A DNA stretch of 64,000 nucleotides from Corynebacterium zhongnanshanii (GTDB taxonomy: Bacteria; Actinomycetota; Actinomycetes; Mycobacteriales; Mycobacteriaceae), in NCBI RefSeq assembly GCF_014490575.1, contig NZ_CP061033.1, positions 1,054,001-1,118,000 on the forward strand, given 5' to 3'. Each line of letters begins with the position of its first letter. Position 1 is the stretch's first letter. This document shows positions 46,824 to 55,856 of the stretch, piece after piece. Below the pieces are notes generated by a model. That model ran no database searches. It had not been told where the DNA came from and saw only the letters and a list, made by a program, of their open reading frames with translations. The translations under genes and the position numbers were made by a program.

Positions 46824-48581
46824 TTACCAGCGTCGCAGGTACGCTATTCGGTCCCGCAATTGCTCTGCAGTGCACAGAGCGGTCGCGGGACCTCCGCAAT
46901 TGCGGCGGACCTCGTTGTGAATCGCTCCATGCGGCTTGCCGGTGCGCGCCGCGGTCATGGACACCAGCGTGTTGAGTTCCTTGCGTAGTGCGGGAAGCTC
47001 TTGGCTCGCCACCCGCCGGGCGTGCAGGTTCGCGCCGCTGCCCTCCTCGGCAGCTGCCTCGGCTTTCTTCGCCGCGCGCTCCTGCTCCTCCGCGAGCTTC
47101 GCCTTGCGATCCCGCTCGCGCGCATCCAGTTGCTCCTGTTGCCGCTGGCGCAGCAGCGTACGCATCTGCTCGGCATCCAGCAGCCCGGGCAGACCCAGGT
47201 AGTCCTGCTCCTCCGCTGAGCCCGCCATCGTGGCCGTGCCGTAGGTGGAACCGTCGAAAATCAGCGAGTCCAGCTCGGCTTCCGCGCCGACCGACTCATA
47301 ACCGCGCTCTTCGCCCGGTTCGTTCTGCTCGCGATTCGCCGCCGCCAGCAGATCGTCATCGAGCCCGTCAGACGGCCGATCCGGGTTGGCTAACACGTGG
47401 TTGCGTTGCTTTTCCATTTTCGACGCCAGCTCGAGCAACACCGGCACACTCGGCAAGAACACGCTCGCGGATTCTCCCGGCCTGCGGGAGCGCACGAAAC
47501 GCCCGATGGCCTGGGCAAAGAACAGCGGCGTGGAGGCGCTCGTGGCGTACACGCCCACGGCCAAGCGCGGGACGTCCACGCCCTCGGAGACCATGCGCAC
47601 CGCGACCAACCACTCGTCCTGATTATCGTTGAACTGCTTGATGCGGTCGGACGCGCCGGCTTCATCGGACAGCACCACGGTCACGGGCGTGCTGCTGAGC
47701 TGTTCCAGGATCTTCGCGTAGGCGCGGGCGGTCTGCTTGTCCGAAGCGATAACCAGCCCACCAGCATCGGGGGTGTGCTCGCGCAGCTGCTGCAGGCGCG
47801 TGTGGGCGGCCTGCAACACCGCGGGAATCCAGTCACCGCGCGGATCCAGGGCCGTGCGCCACGCACGCGCCGTCTGCTCAGCGTTCAGTGGCTCGCCCAG
47901 CCGCGCCTCGAATTCTTCCCCGGCGCTGTTTCGCCAGCGCGCCGTGCCGGAGTAGGTCAGGAACACGACTGGCCGCACCACGCCGTCCTTCAGGGCCTCC
48001 GAGTAGCCGTAGGTGTAGTCCGCGGAGGATTGCAGACCGCCTCCCCCGATGTCTTCGTAGCGCACGAAGGGGATTTGCGCATCGTCAGAGCGGAACGGCG
48101 TACCGGTGAGGGCCAACCGTCGCTCCGCGTGCGCGTAGGCGAAGCGCACGCCGTCGCCCCAGCTTTTGGCGTCTCCTGCGTGGTGGATCTCGTCCAGAAT
48201 CACCAGCGTCTTTTGCGCGGTGGCCACCTGGTAGTGCTTGGTGGGCTTCATGCCCACCTGGGCATAGGTCACGGCCACGCCATCAAAGGCCTGGTTGAAG
48301 GCCGAGGAGTTACTAAAAGACGGGTCGATGGAAATGCCCTGGGCGGCCGCAGAAAGCGACCACTGGAGTTTGAGGTGTTCGGTGGGCACCACGATGACGA
48401 TCCGCTGCACCACTCGGGTATCCAGCAGCAGGCGTGCTGTAGTCAGCGCGAAGGTGGTCTTACCAGCGCCTGGGGTTGCGACCGCGAGAAAGTCCTGGGG
48501 GTTGTCCTCCAGGTATTTCTGTAAGGCTTCGCGTTGCCACAGACGCAGATGATCCAGCGAGGGACTGTGGGTAGACGTGAC
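46824..48581 (-). CDS. DEAD/DEAH-type superfamily II helicase with charged C-terminal region
   Basis: An ATPase of about 585 aa. Walker A is VATPGAGKTT, the DExH box VILDEIHHAGD, motif III LALTGTPFRS and motif VI QAIGRFVRSRRPGE. The C-terminal third is a coiled-coil-like Gln/Glu/Lys/Arg stretch (QRQQEQLDARERDRKAKLAEEQE...) followed by a small domain ending RDRIAYLRRW. It is the conserved helicase next to sigA in corynebacteria; substrate unknown. The conserved part begins near 48581, where a strong GGGGAGGG lies at the right distance, but the codon there is GTC; the nearest ordinary start in frame is GTG 48686, inside the DUF3039 gene. Confidence 0.85.
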   Translation of the reverse strand, partial: VTSTHSPSLDHLRLWQREALQKYLEDNPQDFLAVATPGAGKTTFALTTARLLLDTRVVQRIVIVVPTEHLKLQWSLSAAAQGISIDPSFSNSSAFNQAFDGVAVTYAQVGMKPTKHYQVATAQKTLVILDEIHHAGDAKSWGDGVRFAYAHAERRLALTGTPFRSDDAQIPFVRYEDIGGGGLQSSADYTYGYSEALKDGVVRPVVFLTYSGTARWRNSAGEEFEARLGEPLNAEQTARAWRTALDPRGDWIPAVLQAAHTRLQQLREHTPDAGGLVIASDKQTARAYAKILEQLSSTPVTVVLSDEAGASDRIKQFNDNQDEWLVAVRMVSEGVDVPRLAVGVYATSASTPLFFAQAIGRFVRSRRPGESASVFLPSVPVLLELASKMEKQRNHVLANPDRPSDGLDDDLLAAANREQNEPGEERGYESVGAEAELDSLIFDGSTYGTATMAGSAEEQDYLGLPGLLDAEQMRTLLRQRQQEQLDARERDRKAKLAEEQERAAKKAEAAAEEGSGANLHARRVASQELPALRKELNTLVSMTAARTGKPHGAIHNEVRRNCGGPATALCTAEQLRDRIAYLRRW

Positions 48582-48594
48582 AGCTCCCTCCCCT

Positions 48595-48837
48595 TTAACG
48601 CCTACGCAGGGACTGGTAGATCTGTTCGCAGTCAGGGCACACGGGGGATCCGGGCTTGGCCTGCTTGCGCACGGGGAAGGTTTCACCACACAGGGCAACA
48701 ACCATGTTTCCCATCACTGCCGATTCGACGATCTCGTTTTTCTTCACGTAGTGGAAGAACTTCGGGGTGTCCTCGTCATTGCGCTGGTCAGTGGTTACTT
48801 CAGGGCGCTCAATTGTCGTTGTGCTTGGTGTACTCAC
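48595..48837 (-). CDS. DUF3039 small zinc-binding protein
   Basis: An 80-residue protein with VALCGETFPVRKQAKPGSPVCPDCEQIYQSL, in which C50-type and CPDC cysteines look like a zinc site (about residues 49 and 67-70). Matches DUF3039, always beside the neighbouring helicase. Function unknown. GTG 48837 is preceded by CATGAT 8 nt upstream, suggesting a leaderless mRNA. It ends 13 nt before the helicase conserved start. Confidence 0.87.
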   Translation of the reverse strand: MSTPSTTTIERPEVTTDQRNDEDTPKFFHYVKKNEIVESAVMGNMVVALCGETFPVRKQAKPGSPVCPDCEQIYQSLRRR

Positions 48838-48845
48838 AGTGTTCC

Positions 48846-48851
48846 ATCATG
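48846..48851 (-). promoter_or_regulatory. -10-like box of the DUF3039 gene
   Basis: CATGAT on the minus strand, 8 nt before GTG 48837. Confidence 0.35.
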
Positions 48852-48896
48852 CCCTGTCACTGTCCCAATTTCCAGCTGCGTACTAGTGTGGAGACC

Positions 48897-49307
48897 ATGG
48901 CTGCAGGTGGCAGACGCGAACACGACGTCGAATTGATTACGGACGCTCGGAGGTCTCCCCTTGAGGGATGGCACCGGCGTCGCCGCCTGTATATGATCCT
49001 CCAGGCGATTCGCCTCCCGCTGTTCCTGGCGTCGGGGTTGGTGTGGTGGCTCCTGGGTAATCAGGTGCTCGCAGTGGTGATTGTGTGCATTTCCCTGCCA
49101 CTGCCCTGGGTGGCGGTGCTCCTAGCTAATGAGCGCGGCGAGGCCGATAAGAAGTCCCGCTCTGTCTATAAGCCGGGCCTGGTGCGCGAGAATCGGGCTC
49201 GGGTGGAGTCGGCCCGCCGGGCGGCCTTGGAATCCGGCGAGACTCACGCTTCGCCGTCCCTGGCTCCAGTGGTGATTGACCATGACGGCCGCTCGCAGGA
49301 CCGTTAG
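48897..49307 (+). CDS. DUF3099 small membrane protein
   Basis: A 136-residue protein with two membrane helices (about residues 30-75: ILQAIRLPLFLASGLVWWLL and VLAVVIVCISLPLPWVAVLL), basic flanks, and a C-terminal tail ending VVIDHDGRSQDR. The ELITDARRSPLEGWHRRRRLYM start fits DUF3099. I begin at ATG 48897 with GTGGAG just upstream; the frame is open far further up but crosses the divergent DUF3039 gene. Its TAG stop doubles as part of the next gene's -10 box. Role unknown. Confidence 0.85.
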   Translation: MAAGGRREHDVELITDARRSPLEGWHRRRRLYMILQAIRLPLFLASGLVWWLLGNQVLAVVIVCISLPLPWVAVLLANERGEADKKSRSVYKPGLVRENRARVESARRAALESGETHASPSLAPVVIDHDGRSQDR

Positions 49308-49310
49308 GAT
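49305..49310 (+). promoter_or_regulatory. -10 box of the methyltransferase gene, built on the upstream TAG stop
   Basis: TAGGAT; its TAG is the stop codon of the DUF3099 gene. It ends 8 nt before GTG 49319, a leaderless arrangement. Confidence 0.5.
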
Positions 49311-49318
49311 AAGTCCTC

Positions 49319-50908
49319 GTGACTCTTTGTGACCCCACTTCCCCTGCCACGCAACAGACCCTTCGTGCGTTTGTCTCCGCTCTGGCGCACCGCGGGTACG
49401 GTTCCACCATGCTCACCACCGTGCTGGGCCCCGAGGGCTACGCCGCCATGCTCGCCGGCAATCCGGCTGGCGCGGTGTGGGCCGTTGACCACGGTGACTA
49501 TGCCCCGGACAGCGTGGAGTACACCTGCGTTGCGGGCGTTGTCCTGCGCCGTGATCTGCCGCTGGATCAGTGGCGTGGCATCTACGGCGATGTGGACGGC
49601 TTGCTCGCCGCGGGCGTGCTCGAGGCCTCGCCCACCGACGCCACCCGTGCACACATCACCGTCGACATCCGACCCGTCGCCGCCCGCGGGACGGAGAGCG
49701 CCGAGGTGCTCATCGTCAGCGATCAGGATTCTTCGATGACTGCACGCACCCCCGCCCCGAATCACGTCCCCGGCGTGGGCAATGCCCCGTTATCGTTACT
49801 CTCCGTCCTTCCCCCTGTATCCGACGCCCAGCGCGCTGGCTCCCCACCCCTTCGTGTGTTGGATCTCGGCACGGGTTCGGGAGTTCTTGCCACCGTGTTA
49901 GCCACCTCTCATTCCGCCGTCGAGGTCACGGCGACCGACATCTCCTCCCGCGCTTTAGGGTTTGCCCGCTGCGCGTTCCCCCAGCACGCGAGCATCGACT
50001 GGGTGGAGGGCAGCTGGTTTGAGCCCGTCGAGGGACAGCTCTTCGATCTCATTGTCTCCAACCCGCCCTTTGTGATCGGCCCGGACTGCGGCTTAAGCTA
50101 CCGCGAGACCCCGCTTGACTTCGATGGCGCCAGCCGACTGGTCGTCGAGCAGGCCGCGCAGCACCTGGCAAACCACGGCACGGCGCACCTGCTTGCGGCC
50201 TGGGCGCTCACCGAGGCCGACTCCGCAGCCTCCAAGGTCACGGGCTGGATCCCGGGTGAGGACATCAGAGCCTGGGTTGTGCAACGCGACCTGGTGGACA
50301 TCACCACGTACGTTCACACCTGGCTCACTGATGAAGGGATCGACACCCGCTCGTCGGAGGGAATCAAGCGCACCGCAGACTGGTTGGACTATTTCATGGG
50401 CGCCGGTATCACCCATATCGGCATGGGCTATGTACACATGAAGCGCACCACGGGAACCAGCAGCGAGGTCACGTTCGAGGTGATGGATCAGGCCCTCCAG
50501 CCGGGCACCTTCTTAGGCCACGAAACGCGCGAGTGGTTCGCGCGTGCCGAGTGGTTGGATCGTCAGGATGCGCACAGCGTCCTGGATACGCAGTATGCGG
50601 CGCGGCCCACGCTGGCGTTGGAACATGTATCCGTCAGTGATGGAGACTTGGGCGTCGGATTTAAAGATTATGCACTACGCCTGAGCAGGACGGACGGGCC
50701 GGCGTGGAGTCACGAGGTCGACCAGCACGTGGCCGCGATCGTCAAGGGCATCAACCCAGATGGGTTGACGTTGCGGGACACTGCCGAGCTCTATGCTGCG
50801 GTCAATGGCCTGGACGGGGACGCCTTCACCGACGCGCTTGCGCCGATCGTGGTGGACCTGGTGCGACACGGCCTGATTCTTCCGGCAGATATAGTAGAGG
50901 AACTATGA
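49319..50908 (+). CDS. HemK/PrmC-like SAM-dependent methyltransferase with extra domains
   Basis: A 529-residue three-part protein. Residues 1-150 form an N-terminal domain without motifs I know, residues about 175-300 the class I methyltransferase core with [16 protein letters not shown] and the NPPF motif ([15 protein letters not shown]) typical of N-methyltransferases acting on glutamine or adenine, and residues 350-529 a C-terminal winged-helix-like region. Conserved actinobacterial protein annotated as a DUF7059/DUF7782-type methyltransferase; target unknown. It overlaps dtd by 4 nt (ATGA), a hint of a role in translation quality. Confidence 0.87.
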   Translation: MTLCDPTSPATQQTLRAFVSALAHRGYGSTMLTTVLGPEGYAAMLAGNPAGAVWAVDHGDYAPDSVEYTCVAGVVLRRDLPLDQWRGIYGDVDGLLAAGVLEASPTDATRAHITVDIRPVAARGTESAEVLIVSDQDSSMTARTPAPNHVPGVGNAPLSLLSVLPPVSDAQRAGSPPLRVLDLGTGSGVLATVLATSHSAVEVTATDISSRALGFARCAFPQHASIDWVEGSWFEPVEGQLFDLIVSNPPFVIGPDCGLSYRETPLDFDGASRLVVEQAAQHLANHGTAHLLAAWALTEADSAASKVTGWIPGEDIRAWVVQRDLVDITTYVHTWLTDEGIDTRSSEGIKRTADWLDYFMGAGITHIGMGYVHMKRTTGTSSEVTFEVMDQALQPGTFLGHETREWFARAEWLDRQDAHSVLDTQYAARPTLALEHVSVSDGDLGVGFKDYALRLSRTDGPAWSHEVDQHVAAIVKGINPDGLTLRDTAELYAAVNGLDGDAFTDALAPIVVDLVRHGLILPADIVEEL

Positions 50909-51360
50909 AGGCAGTCATCAGTACCGTAAGCCACGCGTCCGTCACTGTAGAGGGCGAGGTTGTCGGCGAAGTTCAAGGGCCGGCGTTGCTGGCCCTCATC
51001 GGCGCCGGGCGGGAGGATTCGCCAGACGCGTGGGAGACTGTCGCGAGGAAAATCGCGGAGCTTCGCCTGTTCCCGGAGCGTGACGCGCCGTGGGATGAAC
51101 CACGGACGCATTCGGCGCTGGACGTGGGAGCACAGATTCTGGTGGTCAGCCAGTTCACGTTGATGGGTGCGACTGCGAAGGGACGGCGCCCCTCCTGGTC
51201 TGCCGCGGCGCCTGGCGAGGTGGCCGAACCCATCATCACCAACATCATCGAGGCGCTGCGCGCGCGAGGCCTGCATGTGGAGAGCGGGCGCTTTGGAGCG
51301 ATGATGCGTGTCCAGTCCACGAACGAAGGTCCATATACTGTACTCGTGGAGGCTGAGTAG
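50905..51360 (+). CDS. dtd: D-aminoacyl-tRNA deacylase
   Basis: Removes D-amino acids (and glycine from tRNA-Ala) from tRNA in trans; 151 aa, homodimer. The [17 protein letters not shown] segment carries the conserved SQFTL motif and the C-terminal [10 protein letters not shown] block matches the NxGPxT active-site loop, with Tyr where Val is common. ATG 50905 lies in ATGA with the preceding methyltransferase and has GAGG upstream. Confidence 0.93.
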   Translation: MKAVISTVSHASVTVEGEVVGEVQGPALLALIGAGREDSPDAWETVARKIAELRLFPERDAPWDEPRTHSALDVGAQILVVSQFTLMGATAKGRRPSWSAAAPGEVAEPIITNIIEALRARGLHVESGRFGAMMRVQSTNEGPYTVLVEAE

Positions 51361-51362
51361 AT

Positions 51363-51378
51363 ACCCCTATCTAGGGGT
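51363..51378 (+). other. Small inverted repeat after dtd
   Basis: ACCCCTA (51363-51369) and TAGGGGT (51372-51378), 2 nt apart. No T-run follows, so it is not a clear terminator; it lies before the sigB promoter. Confidence 0.5.
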
Positions 51379-51403
51379 GATGAGGAGCGGGTATGTGACG
51401 CCG

Positions 51404-51429
51404 GGAACAAAGTGCTTCACGTATGCGTT
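51404..51429 (+). promoter_or_regulatory. ECF SigH-type promoter of sigB
   Basis: GGAACA (51404-51409), a 16-bp spacer and CGTT (51426-51429) match the SigH/SigE-type consensus GGAA(T/C)A-N16-20-(C/T)GTT known in C. glutamicum and mycobacteria, where sigB is under SigH control. It lies about 90 nt before the sigB start. Confidence 0.75.
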
Positions 51430-51521
51430 ACACACATAGAACCGCGCGAGCAACCTGTCGCGCACACTAACGGTATATACATCGATATACATCTCGGATG
51501 CCAATGAAGGGGCTGAGTGCA

Positions 51522-52547
51522 ATGAGCAACTCTACGTTTGAGGAGACCACCGTCGATTCCACCGAGAACACAGACACCGTCGAGGATTCCGAACAGAAAA
51601 CTGAAGATAAAGGTCGGCGCCGTGGAAATAACGATAACCCCTCGGCCGACCTCGTGCGCGTCTACCTCAACGGCATCGGCAAAACAGCCCTGCTGACCGC
51701 CGAGGATGAAGTTGAGCTGTCCCAGCGCATCGAAGCAGGACTGTACGCAGAGCACCTACTGAAGAACTCGGACGACTTAAGCCGCGCGAAGAAGCGCGAC
51801 CTGAAGATCCTCGCCCGCGAAGGAAAGGCTGCCCGCGGCCACCTGCTGGAGGCTAACCTTCGTCTGGTGGTGTCCCTGGCCAAGCGCTACACGGGCCGCG
51901 GCATGCCTCTGCTGGACTTGATTCAGGAAGGCAACCTGGGCCTGATCCGCGCGATGGAGAAGTTCGATTACACCAAGGGATTTAAGTTCTCCACCTACGC
52001 GACCTGGTGGATCCGTCAGGCCATCACCCGCGGAATGGCTGACCAATCCCGCACGATCCGCCTTCCGGTTCACCTAGTCGAGCAGGTCAATAAGCTCTCC
52101 CGCATTAAGCGCGAGATGTACCAGCAGCTCGGCCGCGAGGCGACCAATGAGGAGCTGTCCGAAGAGTCGGGCATCGAGGAGCACAAGATCGAAATGCTGC
52201 TCAAGCAGTCTCGTGATCCGGTGAGCCTGGACATGCCGGTGGGTGCCGACGAGGAAGCGCCCCTGGGAGACTTCATCGAGGATTCCGAGGCAACGGATGC
52301 CGAGTCCGCGGTCGTGGCTTCCCTGCGCCACTCTGACATCCGCGCAGTTCTGGATACTCTCGAGGAACGGGAACAAGATGTGATCCGCTTGCGTTATGGT
52401 CTTGATGACGGCATGCCACGCACGCTGGATCAGATCGGTAAGCGCTTCGGACTGTCGCGTGAACGTGTCCGCCAAATAGAACGCGAAGTGATGGCTAAGC
52501 TGCGAGAAGGCGATCGTGCCGACAAACTCCGCGAATACGCCCTTTAA
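51522..52547 (+). CDS. sigB: Non-essential principal-like sigma factor SigB
   Basis: Sigma-70 group 2 factor (341 aa) for stress and transition to stationary phase. After a short acidic N-terminus without the SigA K/A repeat, regions 1.2 ([16 protein letters not shown]), 2 ([21 protein letters not shown]), 3 and 4 ([21 protein letters not shown]) are all present and very close to SigA. ATG 51522 (MSNSTFEET) has GAAGGGG about 10 nt upstream; ATGs at 51498 and 51504 would add 8 and 6 residues. Regulated by the SigH-like promoter; dtxR follows. Confidence 0.95.
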   Translation: MSNSTFEETTVDSTENTDTVEDSEQKTEDKGRRRGNNDNPSADLVRVYLNGIGKTALLTAEDEVELSQRIEAGLYAEHLLKNSDDLSRAKKRDLKILAREGKAARGHLLEANLRLVVSLAKRYTGRGMPLLDLIQEGNLGLIRAMEKFDYTKGFKFSTYATWWIRQAITRGMADQSRTIRLPVHLVEQVNKLSRIKREMYQQLGREATNEELSEESGIEEHKIEMLLKQSRDPVSLDMPVGADEEAPLGDFIEDSEATDAESAVVASLRHSDIRAVLDTLEEREQDVIRLRYGLDDGMPRTLDQIGKRFGLSRERVRQIEREVMAKLREGDRADKLREYAL

Positions 52548-52599
52548 GCTGCTACTGTATGTGCAGTGCTAAAAGTTTTTACAGAAAGGTCCATAACTG

Positions 52600-53322
52600 G
52601 TGAGAGATCTCGTCGACACTACTGAAATGTACCTTCGTACAATTTACGAGCTGGAAGAAGAAGGGATCCCACCGCTGCGTGCCCGTATTGCGGAGCGTCT
52701 GGATCAATCCGGCCCGACCGTCAGCCAGACCGTAGCCCGCATGGAACGCGATGGTCTGTTGAGTATTTCCAAGGACCGTTCGCTGAAGCTCAGCGCCGAA
52801 GGTCGTGAGCTAGCCACCGCTGTGATGCGCAAGCACCGTTTAGCCGAACGCCTGCTCACCGATGTCATCGGCCTGCCCTGGGAGAAGGTGCACGATGAGG
52901 CCTGCCGCTGGGAACACGTCATGGGTGATGATGTTGAGCGGCGCCTGGTTGACGTGCTCAAGGAGCGCACCACCTCGCCGTTCGGCAACCCGATCCCCGG
53001 TCTGGACGTCTTGTTGGATGATGCACCAGATGAGCACCGCACGGAACTGCTGAACGAAGCGGAGGAAAACCACCACCCTGATGCTCAGCGTGCAGCGGAT
53101 TTGAACGCCACCAAGCCCGTTGAGGTCATCGTGGCCAGCATCAACGAGATCGTCCAGGTGGAGCACAAGATCATGGCAAAGCTGTCCGTGCTGTCCATGG
53201 GTCCCGGCAGCACGGTGACCCTGGTCAACACCGAAGACGGCATTCGCCTGAGCAATGACAACGGGTACATCGACCTGCCCGACGAGTTGTCTCACGCCAT
53301 TCAGGTAAAGGCTGTGAAGTAA
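52600..53322 (+). CDS. dtxR: Iron-dependent transcriptional repressor DtxR
   Basis: Fe(II)-activated dimeric repressor of iron uptake genes, 240 aa. The N-terminal winged helix (MRDLVDTTEMYLRTIYELEEE) and dimer domain carry all ligands of C. diphtheriae DtxR at identical positions: M10, H79, E83, H98, C102, E105, H106. A C-terminal SH3-like domain (KIMAKLSVLSMGPGSTVTLV) completes it. GTG 52600 has AAAGG about 11 nt upstream; a TACTGT -10-like box lies at 52553-52558. Followed 3 nt later by galE, the usual corynebacterial pair. Confidence 0.97.
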   Translation: MRDLVDTTEMYLRTIYELEEEGIPPLRARIAERLDQSGPTVSQTVARMERDGLLSISKDRSLKLSAEGRELATAVMRKHRLAERLLTDVIGLPWEKVHDEACRWEHVMGDDVERRLVDVLKERTTSPFGNPIPGLDVLLDDAPDEHRTELLNEAEENHHPDAQRAADLNATKPVEVIVASINEIVQVEHKIMAKLSVLSMGPGSTVTLVNTEDGIRLSNDNGYIDLPDELSHAIQVKAVK

Positions 53323-53325
53323 TCC

Positions 53326-54357
53326 ATGACGGACTCCCCTACGTCGAGTAGTTCCTCTGCCCTTCCCTCCGGCGCGCACGTGGTGGTCACGGGCGGAGCC
53401 GGCTACGTCGGTAGCGTCTGCGCCCATGTGCTGGTGGAGCAGGGCTATAAGGTGACGATCATCGACGACTTCTCCACCGGTAATCGCGAGGCTGTTGCTC
53501 CTGGCGCAACACTGGTGGAAGGCGATGTCCGCGACGTGATCGGCGACGTACTCGCCGCCGGTGATGTGAGCGCCGTGTTCCATTTCGCAGCCCGCTCCCT
53601 CGTCGGCGAATCCGTGGAGAAGCCAGACCTGTACTGGCACCACAACGTGGTCACCAGCCTTCGTTTGCTCGATGCCATGCGGGAACACGGCGTATCCAAC
53701 CTGGTGTTCTCCTCCACCGCCGCAACGTATGGCGAACCGCAGCAGGTTCCCATCACGGAGGACATGCCCACGCAGCCCACAAACCCTTATGGTGCGTCCA
53801 AGCTGGCGATCGACCACATCATCACCAGCTACGCGAAGGCCTACGGGCTGGGCGCGACCTCACTGCGCTATTTCAATGTTGCGGGTGCCTATGGGAGCGT
53901 GGGCGAAAACCGTGAGATCGAAACTCACCTGATCCCACTGGTTCTCCAGGTGGCCCTCGGGCATCGTGATTCCATCAGCATCTTCGGCACGGACTACCCC
54001 ACCGAGGATGGCACGGCCGTGCGCGATTACATCCATATCCGTGATTTGGCCGACGCCCACCTCCTCGCCGCGTCCAGCAACGTCTCCGGAACGCACCGTA
54101 TCTATAATCTTGGCTCCGGCGATGGATTTAGCGTGCGTCAGGTGATTGATACCTGCCGTGAGGTCACCGGCCACGCCATTCCGGCAGTGGAGTCCGAGCG
54201 CCGCGCCGGTGACCCGGCTACGCTCGTTGCCTCCTCGGCCCGCGCGATCGAGGAGCTGGGATGGTCGCCGTCACGCAGCGACATCACCACTATCGTGAAG
54301 GACGCGTGGGCCTTTACCAGCGCTCTGGGTGACCGGGCACACAGCGCCAAGGATTAG
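53326..54357 (+). CDS. galE: UDP-glucose 4-epimerase
   Basis: SDR enzyme (343 aa) interconverting UDP-glucose and UDP-galactose; the latter feeds cell-wall galactan. NAD-binding [14 protein letters not shown] near 24, active-site YGASK with tyrosine near 150 and a serine/threonine block [11 protein letters not shown] before it, and [12 protein letters not shown] near 235 are intact. It starts 3 nt after dtxR, so it is co-transcribed though functionally unrelated. Its TAG stop overlaps the convergent DUF4192 stop by 4 nt. Confidence 0.95.
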   Translation: MTDSPTSSSSSALPSGAHVVVTGGAGYVGSVCAHVLVEQGYKVTIIDDFSTGNREAVAPGATLVEGDVRDVIGDVLAAGDVSAVFHFAARSLVGESVEKPDLYWHHNVVTSLRLLDAMREHGVSNLVFSSTAATYGEPQQVPITEDMPTQPTNPYGASKLAIDHIITSYAKAYGLGATSLRYFNVAGAYGSVGENREIETHLIPLVLQVALGHRDSISIFGTDYPTEDGTAVRDYIHIRDLADAHLLAASSNVSGTHRIYNLGSGDGFSVRQVIDTCREVTGHAIPAVESERRAGDPATLVASSARAIEELGWSPSRSDITTIVKDAWAFTSALGDRAHSAKD

Positions 54358-55583
54358 AGGTTAAGCGCCCGGGTGATTGCCGGCCATTCCAGCACATCCA
54401 GGGCCTCATCGAGTTGCTCCGCCCACTCAATGAGCTCCTCAACCTCGGCATCATCCACCACATCGGCTGCGCACTCCCCCGACAGCTCGAGTGTGAGCGA
54501 GGCGAGATGATGCAGGCTGCACGCCACCACAGCGCGCACGGTCTGTCGCTGGTGCCCACAACGCATGGTGGCCAGCAGAACCTCGAGCATCTCCTCGGTC
54601 AGGCAATCATGGTGATTCCTCTGCGACCGGGCCGCACATTCGTCCGCGGCACCTGCGGCGACGAAATGAGCCAACGATCCCTCGTCGTTGGAGGCAAGAA
54701 TGACGCTGAGCAGCGCCAACAGCCGAATCCTCATGCTGCCGCGAGTGCGCCGCGCACATTCGGCCACCATATCCCTCATGACCGGGTTGACTGTTCCCTG
54801 GGCACAGAGCACCAGGAAGGTGTGGTCGTCCTCATCAATGGCCAGCCGCGCCACCGCCATCAACGCCTCGTGATCCTCAATCACCTCGTCCAAGGATCGG
54901 TGGCCGAGCACCACATCGGACAGTAATCGAGTCACGGCGAGGATGGCGTCGGTATGTTCGTCGGCGTCCTTACCCCCAGGAGTCTCTGCCAGCAGCTCAC
55001 GGGTATCGAGTCGAGGCATCGTGGGCAACAGCCAGCGTTCCCGTTCCTCCCGGTCCTTGAGTTGCAGTGCCCCGCTGCATCGCCCGATGGTGCGCAGTGG
55101 GTTATCGTCCACATCCTCCACCACTCCGCCCATCTCGCCGTCCGGGAAGCACCAGGGAGCGCCAGACTCGATCTTCTCCACCCAATGAAGCCCGTTGATC
55201 CCCACGAGGTTGTCCTCGAAGAACATGCCCAGCACGGACAGCAGACCACAGGCCAGTTCCTCCTCCTCGGACACGGCAATCACCACGACCTCGGGTTCGT
55301 TCAGGGTGTCGCACACGGCCACGATTTGGTCCACTCCTTCGGCGATGGAGCGCATACCCAGGTCTGTGCGCACGATGGGGCCGATCCTCATGGCGCGACC
55401 CGTAGTCGAGGCGTTGTAGAGCCCCACGATCACCAGGGATTCCTCAGGGGTGAATCCCATGAGGGCTGGGATGCTGGCAATGAGGGTGCCCGGGTTTCCG
55501 CCCAATTTCACGCGGGGGCGGTCCTCCTCATAGTCGAGGGGAGACTGGGTATTATTCGTCGAGGGAATATCTCGGTCTGTCAT
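54354..55583 (-). CDS. DUF4192 family protein, function unknown
   Basis: A 409-residue soluble acidic protein with [28 protein letters not shown] near residue 28, the DUF4192 hallmark, and an alpha-helical C-terminal half rich in Ala, Leu and Glu ([29 protein letters not shown]). No catalytic motif known. I start at ATG 55583 with GAAAGG 9-10 nt upstream; the frame goes on to 55655 without family match. Convergent with galE. Confidence 0.87.
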   Translation of the reverse strand: MTDRDIPSTNNTQSPLDYEEDRPRVKLGGNPGTLIASIPALMGFTPEESLVIVGLYNASTTGRAMRIGPIVRTDLGMRSIAEGVDQIVAVCDTLNEPEVVVIAVSEEEELACGLLSVLGMFFEDNLVGINGLHWVEKIESGAPWCFPDGEMGGVVEDVDDNPLRTIGRCSGALQLKDREERERWLLPTMPRLDTRELLAETPGGKDADEHTDAILAVTRLLSDVVLGHRSLDEVIEDHEALMAVARLAIDEDDHTFLVLCAQGTVNPVMRDMVAECARRTRGSMRIRLLALLSVILASNDEGSLAHFVAAGAADECAARSQRNHHDCLTEEMLEVLLATMRCGHQRQTVRAVVACSLHHLASLTLELSGECAADVVDDAEVEELIEWAEQLDEALDVLEWPAITRALNL

Positions 55584-55721
55584 GCTGTTGTACCTTTCGA
55601 AAGCCAAGCCAGGAAGCACAATGGCTACGCTGTGTGATGAATGAAGCGAGACCATAGAACCACCCCCACCTCACGGTGCAGAGGCAGTGTGATGGCCGCC
55701 AGCCTTCTTCACACAGGCTGA

Positions 55722-55751
55722 TGTGGAAAACCCGCGGGCTGTGGAAAACCC
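55722..55751 (+). repeat. Two direct copies of TGTGGAAAACCC, 18 bp apart
   Basis: TGTGGAAAACCC at 55722-55733 and again at 55740-55751, with CGCGGGC between them. The reverse complement contains TTTTCCACA, close to the DnaA-box consensus. They lie in the 273-bp divergent region between the DUF4192 and PAC2 genes, which holds no gene. Confidence 0.7.
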
Positions 55752-55856
55752 ATTCAACTCCCGCGGCAGCGCGAGTTTTCCCATGTCATTGGCTATCTCT
55801 GCTAGTCTTTGTCCGATACCTTTGGGACAGTGTAGGAAATTTTGAAGGAGCATATC

